This document shows positions 1 to 11,241 of a stretch of DNA of 64,000 nucleotides, piece by piece; the stretch's first letter is position 1; each line of letters starts with the position of its first letter. Origin of the DNA: JBBQLG01 sp964251665 (lineage in GTDB: Bacteria; Bacteroidota; Bacteroidia; Cytophagales; Spirosomataceae); NCBI GenBank assembly GCA_964251665.1, contig CAXUKO010000007.1, positions 124,001 through 188,000 of the forward strand, given 5' to 3'. The position numbers and the translations under genes are program-made. The notes beneath the pieces are model-generated. The model worked only from the letters and a program-made list of their open reading frames with translations. It had not been told where the DNA came from and did not search any database.

Positions 1-1899
1 CAGTTGTTGTTTCTTGATCCGCTCAAAGTCATCGGGGGCGAATTTAGGACGGAACAGTTTTTCTTCTACCAGTGCCAGTGTCGAATCGAGGTTCTTCACC
101 AAGGACTGTACCGAGATGGTAATCTCTTCGGTATTGGCGCGAATGTCGATGCTGCTGCCTAATTTTTCCAGCTTCGTGTTAAGCTGTTCATTGCTGTAGC
201 GCTGGGTGGCTTCGTTCATCAGCGACGCCGTCAGTTGGGCAATACCGGCCTTTGATGGATCGTTCGCCGACAGTAGGTGACCGCCTTTGATGGTAAACAG
301 CATGGTAACGGTTGGAATTTCGTCGTTGCGGGTACCAATTACCTTCAGGCCGTTGGGCAGTTTATCGGTCCAGAACGGGGGCACTTTCAACACCGGATTT
401 GCGCCGGGAGCAGGCTTTACGCTTCGGTCGAACGTATCTTTTGGCTTGCTATACGTCAGGCCGTTATACCCGTAATCAGGCGCTTTGTAGCCGGTTGTTA
501 CCACGGTATAGTCATCCGGTTTAGCCACAATCTCCGCTTTGCCTTTTGGGTAAACGGTTAATACCACTGCATTTTTGCCTTTGATATACTGGTTATACAC
601 CCGCATCACATCGGCCTTTGTTACGCTCTGATACCGTTTCAGTTCGGTCGGCAGGTAATTCGGATTCCCAAGATACGTCTGATAAGCAGCGAGTTGCGAC
701 ACTTTACCCGCTACGCTGGATAAGCCGTTGATTAGATCAGCCTCGCGGGTGGCCCGAAACTGAGCAATGTCATCGTCGGTAACGCCACGGCGTTCAAATT
801 CAGCCAGCGTCCGGCGCATCACGGCTTCGGTACTATCCAGCCGCTTCGCCGGGAACGGCAGCACGACCATCGTTAATTGCCCGGCCAGTTCATTCGTCGG
901 GTGCGATGCATTCGCCTGTACCGCCAACTGATTCTTCACCAGGTTTTTGTAGAAGAGCGAGTTTTTGCCACCGCCCAGTATTTCGGCCAGCGCATCGAGC
1001 GGAGCCTCGTCGGGGTGGTAGTTCGGCACCGTCGGAAACACCATTTGCAGCATCGGGAACCGGACATTGTCCTCGTAGGAAATATACCGGTCTTTGACCA
1101 GAACGGCGGGCGGCACCTGGGTTTTAGTCACTTCAGGACCGCGCGGAATCGAGCCAAAATACTTTTCGGTCATGGCCACAACCTGTTTCGTGGTCACGTC
1201 ACCCCCGATGGTCAACACGGCATTGTTGGGACCGTACCACCGCAGAAAGAAGTTTTTCAGGTCGTTTACGTTTACCCGGTTGAGGTCTTCGATGTAGCCG
1301 ATGGTCAGCCAGGAATACGGATGACCGTACGGATACAGGTTTTTAGACACGTACTCCCGGGCCAGGCCGTAAGGGCGGTTGTCGTAGTTCTGCCCGCGTT
1401 CGTTTTTGACGGTGGCCCGCTGAATCTCGAATTTCTTCTGCGTAACAGCGTCGAGCAAAAAACCCATCCGGTCGGCTTCGAGCCAAAGTGCCCGTTCGAG
1501 CTGGTTGCTGGGCAGCGTTTCGTAATAGTTGGTACGGTCGGTGTTGGTAGAGCCGTTGAGCGTCCCCCCTGATTCGGTGACGATCTTGAAATGCTGATCG
1601 TCGGCGACGTGGTCGGACCCCTGGAACATCATGTGCTCGAAGAAGTGGGCAAAGCCGGATTTCCCGATTTCTTCGCGGGCGGAGCCAGCGTGGTACGTCA
1701 CATCGACGTGAACAACGGGGTCGGAATGGTCTTCGTGTACGACCAGCGTCAGGCCGTTGGGGAGTACGTATTTCTCGTACGGGATAACCAGTTCGTTGCC
1801 CTGGCGGGTTACTTTCTCGACCAGCTTTGTTTGCGGAAACGCTACCCCGACGGATAACAGGCCGGCAACGGCGGCTGGCATTAGTGTACTCAGTCTCAT
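1..1899 (-). CDS. M16 family zinc metallopeptidase, secreted (3' end cut by window)
   Basis: Reading leftward from an ATG at 1899 the frame stays open to base 1 (633 codons), so the C-terminus lies outside the window. Residues 1 to about 22 form a Sec-type signal peptide. The inverted zinc motif HFFEH is at residues 85-89 (H85, E88, H89). About 75 residues on comes the segment with NERGQNYDNRPYG, which in this family supplies the third zinc ligand (Glu). A second M16 half follows, beginning near residue 490 with a PNGLKV-type strand. M16 enzymes of this two-domain type clamp around unfolded peptides and degrade them; here it should act in the periplasm or at the surface. The gene lies downstream of a terminator that closes the XRE gene pair, so it probably has its own promoter. 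Family assignment is firm; substrate is unknown. Confidence 0.93.
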   Translation of the reverse strand, partial: MRLSTLMPAAVAGLLSVGVAFPQTKLVEKVTRQGNELVIPYEKYVLPNGLTLVVHEDHSDPVVHVDVTYHAGSAREEIGKSGFAHFFEHMMFQGSDHVADDQHFKIVTESGGTLNGSTNTDRTNYYETLPSNQLERALWLEADRMGFLLDAVTQKKFEIQRATVKNERGQNYDNRPYGLAREYVSKNLYPYGHPYSWLTIGYIEDLNRVNVNDLKNFFLRWYGPNNAVLTIGGDVTTKQVVAMTEKYFGSIPRGPEVTKTQVPPAVLVKDRYISYEDNVRFPMLQMVFPTVPNYHPDEAPLDALAEILGGGKNSLFYKNLVKNQLAVQANASHPTNELAGQLTMVVLPFPAKRLDSTEAVMRRTLAEFERRGVTDDDIAQFRATREADLINGLSSVAGKVSQLAAYQTYLGNPNYLPTELKRYQSVTKADVMRVYNQYIKGKNAVVLTVYPKGKAEIVAKPDDYTVVTTGYKAPDYGYNGLTYSKPKDTFDRSVKPAPGANPVLKVPPFWTDKLPNGLKVIGTRNDEIPTVTMLFTIKGGHLLSANDPSKAGIAQLTASLMNEATQRYSNEQLNTKLEKLGSSIDIRANTEEITISVQSLVKNLDSTLALVEEKLFRPKFAPDDFERIKKQQL

Positions 1900-1941
1900 G
1901 TTGATGGTTAGATCGGTTTACGTGTACAAATTACAAAAAAT

Positions 1942-1966
1942 AAGGCCGTTCGGGTAGAACGGCCTT
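1942..1966 (-). terminator. Rho-independent terminator of the XRE gene pair
   Basis: A perfect 10-bp stem (AAGGCCGTTC / GAACGGCCTT) with a 5-nt loop is followed on the minus strand by ATTTTTTG. It lies between the stop of the XRE gene (2022) and the start of the M16 gene (1899), so it ends leftward transcription from the pair. Confidence 0.8.
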
Positions 1967-2021
1967 TGAAATTGAATGCACATTGAGCGGAAGCGCAATA
2001 AAATCGCAACTACCTCCCACA

Positions 2022-2300
2022 TTAAACAACAGGCCTGGATGGCAGCATGGCATTCATGTGAGTACGAAATTCAGTTGTTAGCTGATCCGCCAAGAGTAAT
2101 GGATCAATTGCCAGCGCGTTGCAAATTCTGAAAACGGTCGGCATAGTAGGTTTACTGTCGCCACGTTCTATCCGGTCAAGATGAGACTGTCTAATACCTG
2201 CCAATTCTGATAACTGCGCCTGCGTTAATCCTTTTTGCTCGCGTTGCTCAGTCAATAGTTGCGCCAATGTTTTCATGCGTATTATTCGTTTAAGCATCAC
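2022..2300 (-). CDS. XRE-family helix-turn-helix regulator
   Basis: A 92-residue protein with a Cro/C1-type HTH spanning about residues 12-65: LLTEQREQKGLTQAQLSEL gives helices 1-2, AGIRQSHLDRIERGDSKP the recognition helix and turn, and TVFRICNALAID the last helices. It binds DNA as a small cytoplasmic repressor. Its first codons overlap the last 4 bases of the upstream 96-residue gene, which indicates translational coupling. An internal ATG at 2276 (residue 9, MKTLAQLL) is an equally plausible start and would remove the overlap. This is the usual shape of an antitoxin or autorepressor of a two-gene module, but the partner is not a recognised toxin. The HTH call is firm; the role is inferred. 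Confidence 0.85.
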   Translation of the reverse strand: MMLKRIIRMKTLAQLLTEQREQKGLTQAQLSELAGIRQSHLDRIERGDSKPTMPTVFRICNALAIDPLLLADQLTTEFRTHMNAMLPSRPVV

Positions 2301-2587
2301 ATGCGGTGATGAAACAAAAATATGTCTATACGGTCAGTTAGGTTTTCGAGTAGTGGCTGATGAAGCTTTGGCAATCGAGTCTGCGCATGCAGCAATCTGC
2401 TTTGCAATGCGGCCAGTGCCATAAACACCTCTTCAATTTGAGCATCTGATGGGTCATTCATTGCCTCCAGGTCATCGAGAGCGGCTTGCAGCCGGGCCAA
2501 CGTTCGCTCAATCTCGACATCAAAACCTATTACTTCGGTAAGCAACCAGGTCGATTCTATGCTAATCTGGCGTATTCGTTCAATCAT
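2297..2587 (-). CDS. Small helical protein of unknown function, coupled to XRE regulator
   Basis: A 96-residue protein starting at the ATG at 2587. It looks almost entirely alpha-helical (heptad-like Leu/Ile spacing in residues 20-90, e.g. IERTLARLQAALDDLEAM and VFMALAALQSRLLHAQ), with no signal peptide, membrane segment or catalytic motif. It is the first gene of a two-gene unit: its end overlaps the XRE gene by 4 bp and a terminator follows that gene. Such pairs can be toxin-antitoxin-like modules in which the HTH protein controls the operon. I do not recognise the family, so no function is assigned. Confidence 0.7.
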   Translation of the reverse strand: MIERIRQISIESTWLLTEVIGFDVEIERTLARLQAALDDLEAMNDPSDAQIEEVFMALAALQSRLLHAQTRLPKLHQPLLENLTDRIDIFLFHHRM

Positions 2588-2637
2588 TTAGCCTGATAAT
2601 TTTCCGAATATAAGCTAAACGACCTTAACGTCATACG

Positions 2638-5736
<3,099 letters not shown>

Positions 5737-5870
5737 GCGTCAGGGTAACTAAACAAGCCGGATCAGGAGTAGGATCGGCCAGTTCAAAGAACGGGAAAAT
5801 GAAGATGTGTATCAACTAAAAACGTTCTGTACGGGCTTTTGATTCCGGCGCAGGCTAGATAAACGGGCAA

Positions 5871-7625
5871 TCAGCGTACGCGTTTGCCGGGTATATCGCG
5901 TCCATTCTGATGCAGAACGAGGTGATCGATTTCCCCTTTTTCGTTCTTGACAAACGAAACCTGCGCATCCACTACCTTGTAGTAAAACTCAGCGGCCGAC
6001 CGGGCGAACAATTCGAACTTTTCCTGGCCGGTGGCCTGCGCGAAAAGTCGGTCATTCTCTGTTGAAACGGTAATCGAAAAGGTGGGGGCCAGCTCATACT
6101 GACCGACGTAAGTGGCTAAAACGCTGGTTCCTACAGCCACATCTTTGGGTTGCGCCACAACCTCACCGAGTTGTTTCAGTTTGGCAATTCCACCCGTATT
6201 TTGCGGGTTAAGTTCGACCGATTTTTTATAATCACGGATGGCAGCGGCTTTGTCGCCCGCCGTCATGTAGGCCTCGCCCCGGCTGTCATAAACATTGTAC
6301 GACGCCGGAAACGCTTCGGCATTGAGCGTAAACACGGCTATCGACTCCGGCAATTTCTTATCCCCCAAGAATTCATAGCCGAGGTTATTCATGTCATTTT
6401 CATTTAAATCATACGCTTTATTTGCCTTCCAGACTGCAAACTTCTGCCTGGCTACCGCGATTGACTCTGTAGTAATTGACTGACGAAGCAAGTCGGCAAT
6501 GGGCTTTTTCGGGGTTTCAACGGGTTGGTCGTACAGAATGCGGAGAATATTCTGCCGCATGGCGCTGAGCGGAGCCCGGCCCGTGTTATTGAGCAGCACT
6601 ACCAGTTGCTTATCCTGAGGCACGCGGCTTATCAGTGTGTTGAAGCCGTTGATACCGCCCCCGTGTTCAATTAGTTGGAGGCTGTCTTTACGGTCACCCA
6701 CTTTTGTTTCCCCGACAATCCAGCCGTAGGCGTACCCAAATCCCTCTTCATAACTACCCGGAAATGGCGTAAACAACGTCTTTTTCGACGCAGCCGACAG
6801 CAATTTATCGGTGTACAAAGCCTGATCCCAACGGTGTAGATCTTCCACGGTCGAGTACAGCGACCCGGCCGCGTAGGGAATCGACATGTCTAAATAAGGC
6901 GCATTTACGTAGTCGCCCCGCTCTTTTTCGTAGCCTGCCGCCCGTTTGGCCAGTATTGGGCTAAAGAGGTCATAACCTGTGTCGCGCAGTTGCAGGGGTG
7001 TCAGAATGTTTTCCTGCAACACCTGCACGTAGGGCTTACCCGCTACTTTCTCGATCAGTACGCCCAGCAGAAAATAACCCGAGTTGCTGTACGAAAATTT
7101 GGTACCCGGCTCGAAGTCCAGCGGCAGATCCTGAAACTTCTTCAGGAAGGCATTGGGCGTGTACGGGTCGCGGGCCATCGTCTCGAAAAACCGGGGAAAG
7201 TTGGTGTAGTTTGGAACGCCCGACGTGTGCGTCAGCAGGTGGTGAACAGTAATTTTATCACCGGTCGATTTTGGGTAATCGGGCAGGTAGGTGGTGACGT
7301 TGTCGGTCAGTTTCAGCTTTCCTTTTTCGACCAGTTGCATAATGAGCATAGCCGTAAACTGCTTGGTGATCGACCCAAGCCGGAATTTGGTGTCGGGCAT
7401 ATTGACAATGTTCCACTCCATATTGGCCATGCCATATCCCTTCTTGAAAATCACCTGCCCGTTTTCGGCTACTAACACGGTCCCGTTAAACTGTTTGTTC
7501 TCGACATATTGCCGGACGAGGGCGTCAATTTTGGCCGCTTTAGTTTGGGCCAGCGCCGTCAGATTCATCAGCAACAGGCACCCGGCCAATAGTGCAGTAG
7601 TTCGGTTCGTTATAGTTGTTTTCAT
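5871..7625 (-). CDS. Secreted serine hydrolase (class C beta-lactamase / esterase family) with TPR-like C-terminus
   Basis: A 584-residue protein with a signal peptide (residues 1-27, ending ALAQ). The penicillin-binding-like fold runs to about residue 370: SITK at 85-88 is the SxxK nucleophile motif, YSN at 179-181 is the YxN motif and HGGG (near 322) replaces the KTG box. A helical segment at about 400-480 contains one clear TPR (NVYDSRGEAYMTAGDKAAA, then YKKSVELNPQN), and a small beta domain closes the protein (DUF3471-like position). Family members are D-amino-peptidases, esterases or orphan enzymes, seldom true beta-lactamases; the substrate cannot be read here. A second, shorter relative is at 44951-46540. 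The divergent spacer to the GH39-like gene contains a large palindrome. Confidence 0.93.
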   Translation of the reverse strand: MKTTITNRTTALLAGCLLLMNLTALAQTKAAKIDALVRQYVENKQFNGTVLVAENGQVIFKKGYGMANMEWNIVNMPDTKFRLGSITKQFTAMLIMQLVEKGKLKLTDNVTTYLPDYPKSTGDKITVHHLLTHTSGVPNYTNFPRFFETMARDPYTPNAFLKKFQDLPLDFEPGTKFSYSNSGYFLLGVLIEKVAGKPYVQVLQENILTPLQLRDTGYDLFSPILAKRAAGYEKERGDYVNAPYLDMSIPYAAGSLYSTVEDLHRWDQALYTDKLLSAASKKTLFTPFPGSYEEGFGYAYGWIVGETKVGDRKDSLQLIEHGGGINGFNTLISRVPQDKQLVVLLNNTGRAPLSAMRQNILRILYDQPVETPKKPIADLLRQSITTESIAVARQKFAVWKANKAYDLNENDMNNLGYEFLGDKKLPESIAVFTLNAEAFPASYNVYDSRGEAYMTAGDKAAAIRDYKKSVELNPQNTGGIAKLKQLGEVVAQPKDVAVGTSVLATYVGQYELAPTFSITVSTENDRLFAQATGQEKFELFARSAAEFYYKVVDAQVSFVKNEKGEIDHLVLHQNGRDIPGKRVR

Positions 7626-7731
7626 GCGTGGAAAGGAGGATTAGATGCGCCACCAAGGTAAGGCCTTCACCGGGGGATGAAAACAAAAAAAGGATGAATG
7701 GAGTGAACGGGTTATGATTTTGTCATAGCTG

Positions 7732-7804
7732 TTTTGTCATCCTGAAGAATGAAGGATCTTAGCTACCACATTTCTAAGATCCTTCATTCTTCAGGATGAC
7801 AAAA
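7732..7804. repeat. 30-bp perfect inverted repeat in a divergent promoter region
   Basis: Arms 7732-7761 and 7775-7804 are perfect reverse complements (30 bp) around a 13-nt spacer. The core reads TGTCATCCTGAAGAATGAAG. It lies between two genes transcribed away from each other, so it cannot be an ordinary 3' terminator for either. The core resembles the TGTCATCCTGAG...GAAGGATC dispersed palindromes that I know from Bacteroidota genomes (from memory), so a REP/MITE-like origin is likely. Confidence 0.75.
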
Positions 7805-7923
7805 GCTACTATAACATAAACGCTGTCAAAAACCTCAGATAGGGTAAAAATCAGCCCGTTTCTGCTTAGAACGTGTAGAAAAGACACCATACCCGTTCGG
7901 CTTTTTTACACGCACACCAGCCT

Positions 7924-9645
7924 ATGATTCCGCAGCAAGCAAGATTCTCCTTATTAACCACAATCGCCCTCTCCTGCCTGGTCCTGTCCCTGCTAACTAT
8001 GCCGAAAAGCGTGGCCCAGCCGTCACCCGCTCCGGTTGATATTCGGGTTGATTTCACCAAAACAAAAGGGCCGGTGCAGCCTATCTGGTCATGGTTTGGC
8101 TACGACGAACCGAATTACACCTACATGAAAGATGGCAAAAAATTGCTCACCGAAATTGCCAGCCTGAGTAAAGTACCGGTATTTGTCCGGGCGCACAGCC
8201 TGCTGGTTACCGGCGATGGCACAGCCGCCCTGAAATGGGGTTCCACGAATGCCTACACCGAAGATGCACAAGGCAAACCCGTGTACAACTGGACCATCGT
8301 CGACAAAATATTCGATACGTACATCGAACGCGGCATGAAGCCCATTGCCCAGATCGGCTTCATGCCCGAGTCCATGTCGTCGCACCCGCAGCCCTACCGC
8401 CATTACTGGAAACCCGGCGATAACTACAACGACATTTACACCGGCTGGGCCTATCCGCCCAAAGACTACACCAAGTTTGCCAAACTCGTGGAGGAATGGG
8501 TGAAGCATTCGGTAGCGCGGTACGGCAAAAAAGAGGTCGAAAGCTGGTACTGGGAACTATGGAATGAGCCGAACATCGGGTACTGGAAAGGCACCACTGA
8601 GGAATACATCAAACTCTACGATTACACCGCCGATGCCGTGAAACGCACTCTGCCCACGGCCATGATCGGCGGGCCGGAAGTGACGGGGCCAAACTGGGAA
8701 GTGTCGGCCAAATTCTTTCGGACATTCCTGGACCATATCGTTAGCGGCAAAAACTACGCGACGGGCAAAACCGGTGCTCCGCTCGACTTTATCACCTTCC
8801 ACGCGAAAGGTGCTCCAAAAGTTGTCGATGGCGTGGTTCGCATGGACATGGGCGCCCAGTTCCGTGATCTCGATAAGGGGTTTGAGATTGTGGCGGCCTA
8901 TCCCACCCTAAAGAAGCTACCCATCATCATCGGCGAGTCGGACCCCGAGGGCTGTGCGGCCTGTTCGGAGGATCTGCACCCGCAGAACGCGTACCGTAAT
9001 GGCACCATGTATTCCAGCTACACGGCAGCGGCCTTCGCCCGGAAATCGGACATGGCCTCGGCGCGGGGTGTCAACCTGAAGGGGGCCGTTACGTGGGCGT
9101 TTGAGTTTGAAGATCAGGCGTGGTTTCGGGGCTTCCGCGATCTGGCTACCAACGGGGTCGACAAACCGGTGCTGAACGTGTTTCGCATGTTTGGTATGAT
9201 GTCCGGCAACCGCGTTGAGGTGCAACCGGCGCTGGCGTATGGTTATGAGAAAATCCGGGATGGCAGCGTGCGGGGTGAGCCGGACATCAACGCCTTTGCC
9301 GCCAAAGATGCCCAATCCGCTACGGTGATGGTCTGGAACTACCACGACGACAACAAACCCGCGCCCGACTCGCCGGTGGCGGTGCATCTCAAGGGCCTGC
9401 CGGGACAGCGCGTGCTGGTGGAGCATTACCGCATCGACCAGCAGTTCAGCAACGCCTACGAAGTGTGGAAGAAACTGGGCTCGCCCAAAAACCCAACCCC
9501 CGCGCAGGTGGCCGAACTGGAAAAAGCCGGTCAGCTTCAACTCCTCACCTCTCCAACCTGGCTGACCCCTAAAAACGGCGAAGCGGTCCTAAATTTCGCC
9601 CTACCGCGTCAGGGGATTTCGTTAGTGAAGGTATCTTGGTTGTGA
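7924..9645 (+). CDS. Secreted glycoside hydrolase, GH39-like (clan GH-A)
   Basis: A 573-residue protein with a Sec signal peptide (residues 1 to about 32, ending SVAQ). The (beta/alpha)8 catalytic domain shows the clan GH-A hallmark WNEPN with acid/base E215, and a second conserved Glu, E338, in PIIIGESDPEGC as likely nucleophile. The separation of the two residues and the C-terminal beta domain (about 430-573) fit GH39 beta-xylosidases and relatives. Retaining GH-A enzymes cut beta-linked sugars from plant polysaccharides; xylan-derived oligosaccharides would be a typical substrate, but this is inferred. No SusCD pair is adjacent, so it is not in an obvious polysaccharide-utilisation locus. 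GH-A is solid; the GH39 subfamily is probable. Confidence 0.82.
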   Translation: MIPQQARFSLLTTIALSCLVLSLLTMPKSVAQPSPAPVDIRVDFTKTKGPVQPIWSWFGYDEPNYTYMKDGKKLLTEIASLSKVPVFVRAHSLLVTGDGTAALKWGSTNAYTEDAQGKPVYNWTIVDKIFDTYIERGMKPIAQIGFMPESMSSHPQPYRHYWKPGDNYNDIYTGWAYPPKDYTKFAKLVEEWVKHSVARYGKKEVESWYWELWNEPNIGYWKGTTEEYIKLYDYTADAVKRTLPTAMIGGPEVTGPNWEVSAKFFRTFLDHIVSGKNYATGKTGAPLDFITFHAKGAPKVVDGVVRMDMGAQFRDLDKGFEIVAAYPTLKKLPIIIGESDPEGCAACSEDLHPQNAYRNGTMYSSYTAAAFARKSDMASARGVNLKGAVTWAFEFEDQAWFRGFRDLATNGVDKPVLNVFRMFGMMSGNRVEVQPALAYGYEKIRDGSVRGEPDINAFAAKDAQSATVMVWNYHDDNKPAPDSPVAVHLKGLPGQRVLVEHYRIDQQFSNAYEVWKKLGSPKNPTPAQVAELEKAGQLQLLTSPTWLTPKNGEAVLNFALPRQGISLVKVSWL

Positions 9646-9709
9646 GGGGGTGGGTTTAAAGGTGTTTAGTGTAGAGCACGCTTGTTTACGTAGAAGGTTA
9701 TGTTGTGAT

Positions 9710-9771
9710 GCCCAACGCCCGCAGGGGTTGATGGCGAGGTACGAGCCTTTACACCCCTGCGGGCGTTGGGC
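9710..9771 (-). repeat. attC-like hairpin site A
   Basis: A 62-bp element whose outer 19 bp are perfect inverted repeats (9710-9728 and 9753-9771). On the minus strand it starts GCCCAAC and ends GTTGGGC, matching the RYYYAAC / GTTRRRY core boxes of integron attC sites, and it has the length of short attC sites (about 60 bp). The unpaired centre (GTAAAGG...CCTCGCCATCA on the minus strand) and the upstream flank (GACAGG..GCAGGCCGC.AGGTCA) recur almost unchanged at 37717-37777. It lies downstream of the leftward AT-rich gene at 10213-10842. Repeat identity is seen; attC function is inferred. Confidence 0.6.
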
Positions 9772-9902
9772 TGAAAACGCTGACCTCGCGGCCTGCTGCC
9801 TGTCGCACGAGACCCGCCCACGCGGACCTTATACTTTGAAAATATATGCAATTTTACGTGTATTTTACTAATGAAGGCACTAATATTGCACCAAGTATAA
9901 CC

Positions 9903-9934
9903 AAAAAGCCAGCAAGGTAAGTCCCTCACTGGCT
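9903..9934 (-). terminator. Minus-strand terminator at the end of the first island transcript
   Basis: On the minus strand AGCCAGTGAGG / CCTTGCTGGCT form an 11-bp stem with two mismatches, followed directly by TTTTT. It would end leftward transcripts from the gene at 10213-10842 and the small frame at 9958-10101. Confidence 0.65.
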
Positions 9935-9957
9935 AACTAAACTGTCAAAAAAGACGG

Positions 9958-10101
9958 TTATCGTTTGGCTCTACGCGACCTGTGATTAGGTCTTACGTTG
10001 ACACCTTCGCGCGAAACACCCTGTTTAGCGCGGTAAGCCGAAACACATGGAAGTCCCCAATGGGTTTCGACGATTGATACTTTAACCTTTTTTGCTGACA
10101 T
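9958..10101 (-). CDS. Possible small basic protein (47 residues)
   Basis: ATG at 10101 opens a 47-codon frame ending TAA at 9958-9960. The product begins MSAKKVKVSIVETHWGLP and has a very basic tail (RPNHRSRRAKR). It would be the last gene of the leftward unit, 23 bp before the terminator at 9903-9934. A competing, overlapping frame (9993-10256, 87 codons) starts inside the 3' end of the 10213-10842 gene and looks less protein-like. There is no recognised family. It is kept only because it sits between a gene and a terminator on the same strand. Confidence 0.3.
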   Translation of the reverse strand: MSAKKVKVSIVETHWGLPCVSAYRAKQGVSREGVNVRPNHRSRRAKR

Positions 10102-10149
10102 AGAGCAATTCGGTTAGGGTGAAACAAGTCCGGGAATGCCCGGTCAATT

Positions 10150-10208
10150 ATTGCCCCGTCAAGGAGAGGAAACCGCCAAGTTTTAAACTCAACCTTGAAC
10201 GGGGCAAT
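10150..10208 (-). other. Large hairpin directly after the 10213-10842 stop codon
   Basis: Arms ATTGCCCCGT(C)AAGG (10150-10164) and CCTTGAACGGGGCAAT (10193-10208) pair over 15 bp with one bulge, around a 28-nt loop. On the minus strand it begins 4 bases past the stop of the 10213-10842 gene. It has no T-run, so it may be an mRNA-stabilising or processing structure instead of a terminator. Confidence 0.5.
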
Positions 10209-10212
10209 GCCT

Positions 10213-10842
10213 TTATAAGTCTGAGTCAGTTTCCTGCTCAGAGAATCCCAATTCATTTAAAGCCTTATTTTTTGCTTCTTCAAATTCTGGCTTTATTACT
10301 TCGCCACTTACATCACCGAAAATTTCAGGCAAACCATACATGGCAGTATTAAACAAGCTACCATGTTGAGCGTGTACCCGCTGAACAGTGATAGTGGCCA
10401 GCAAACCACGCTGTTTCATGCTGGTTAACATACGTCTGATAGTGGCGTTTTTATCTTTAGGAGTTTCTTTACCTAAAAATTTTGCAACTTGTGAATGGTG
10501 AGCCACGGTAAGGTTACCATTTTTGAAAGCGTTCAGAATTTTGTTTTCCAGCGAAATTTTTGGGTGATCTGCCACACGAGATTTAAACGTGTACTTCTTT
10601 CTAACTTTCGGTGGCTGACCACTATCAACGGAAGGTGATTTCTTAGGGTTAGTTACCGGAGGGGATGGTTTTATGGCATTGGCAATCCCTGGTGGTTCGT
10701 AAAGCTTGACAAAAGCTTCAAGTTGAGCACGCTCGTTAGTTAGCCCCTGAATTGCTTCGTCAATAACCAAGATACGTTCCCGGACTTCGGCCAGAAAGTC
10801 TTTTTGACCTGAAAATAAACGATCTAACAAGGAATTGTCCAT
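10213..10842 (-). CDS. Island protein of unknown function with N-terminal coiled coil and possible winged helix
   Basis: A 209-residue cytoplasmic protein from the ATG at 10842. Residues 10-48 form a probable coiled coil (EVRERILVIDEAIQGLTNER). Residues 50-85 are a Pro/Ser/Lys-rich linker. Residues 95-160 have the helix-helix-turn pattern of a winged helix (LENKILNAFKNGNLTVAHHSQ, then NATIRRMLTSMKQRGLL), a fold often used to bind DNA; the tail is acidic. No named family is recognised. It is visibly AT-richer than flanking genes and lies between structured repeats, which suggests horizontal acquisition as a cassette. Three copies of a GTAGGGTG motif upstream suggest specific regulation, perhaps by itself. 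A regulatory role is a guess. Confidence 0.7.
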   Translation of the reverse strand: MDNSLLDRLFSGQKDFLAEVRERILVIDEAIQGLTNERAQLEAFVKLYEPPGIANAIKPSPPVTNPKKSPSVDSGQPPKVRKKYTFKSRVADHPKISLENKILNAFKNGNLTVAHHSQVAKFLGKETPKDKNATIRRMLTSMKQRGLLATITVQRVHAQHGSLFNTAMYGLPEIFGDVSGEVIKPEFEEAKNKALNELGFSEQETDSDL

Positions 10843-10884
10843 ACCGAGGGAAATTTTAAATCGCCCAAAAGTACGTTTTCAGAT

Positions 10885-10939
10885 TGTAGGGTGCAAATAA
10901 AATCATTAACATTTTCACCCTACATATTATACACCCTAC
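10885..10939 (-). promoter_or_regulatory. Promoter with three (T)GTAGGGTG boxes
   Basis: TGTAGGGTG occurs on the plus strand at 10885-10893 and on the minus strand at 10916-10924, with a third GTAGGGTG on the minus strand at 10932-10939. A minus-strand TATAAT (10926-10931) lies between the last two, 84 nt before the ATG of the 10213-10842 gene. The arrangement of a -10 box bracketed by repeats is what an operator looks like. Confidence 0.6.
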
Positions 10940-10962
10940 TAAATCTACAGTATGCAACCAAC

Positions 10963-10988
10963 AAAAAAGCCCCGACAAGCGTCAGGGC
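10963..10988 (-). terminator. Minus-strand hairpin terminator
   Basis: Stem GCCCCGAC (10969-10976) / GTCAGGGC (10981-10988) with an AAGC loop, preceded on the plus strand by AAAAAA (10963-10968). It therefore reads as hairpin plus T-run on the minus strand. It lies upstream of the 10213-10842 promoter and would insulate it from leftward read-through out of the repeat region. Confidence 0.65.
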
Positions 10989-11009
10989 TGTAAGATTCAG
11001 TATGTTAAC

Positions 11010-11241
11010 TTGTCAGAGGAAAACCGCCTAACTCACTTGGGCTTTCCTGTCGGAACGTTCCCCCTGTCGCACAGACGCTGCCCCGCAAACCCAAGCGATC
11101 ACTTTTGGGGCGTTCGCTTTGTCAGCCGAAGCCCGGAAATGGAAGCCCAAACTTGCCCACGCGGGGCGGTCAACCTGTCGTCCGAAAGCGGGAATTTGAA
11201 GCCCGGCATTGACTACCACCCAACATATAAATGGACGACAA
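11010..11241. repeat. Island repeat region D (leader-type repeats)
   Basis: A GC-rich, non-coding block made of degenerate units. Two 42-bp units, 11107-11148 and 11163-11204, match at roughly 70% by eye (GGGGCG.TC...TGTC...CCGAA...GAAGCCC). The preceding CCTGTCGCAC.GACGCTG.CCC.CAAACC segment and the final ACCCAAC (11218-11224) followed by ATATAAATG recur at 38534-38651. On the minus strand the block begins GTTGGGT and ends GTTAGGC. Confidence 0.6.

Noticed and set aside
877..1572. Plus-strand frame of 231 codons opposite the M16 peptidase
   Set aside because: The minus strand carries the zinc motif HFFEH and a continuous M16 protein; the plus frame is its complement.
9993..10256. 87-codon minus-strand frame overlapping the end of the 10213-10842 gene by 44 bp
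   Set aside because: It runs through the hairpin at 10150-10208 and has no protein-like pattern; the smaller frame 9958-10101 is marginally better.
11010..11241. Region D as a coding gene (frames of 63-84 codons on both strands)
   Set aside because: Frames are short and Arg/Pro-rich, and the sequence is explained by degenerate repeats shared with other loci.
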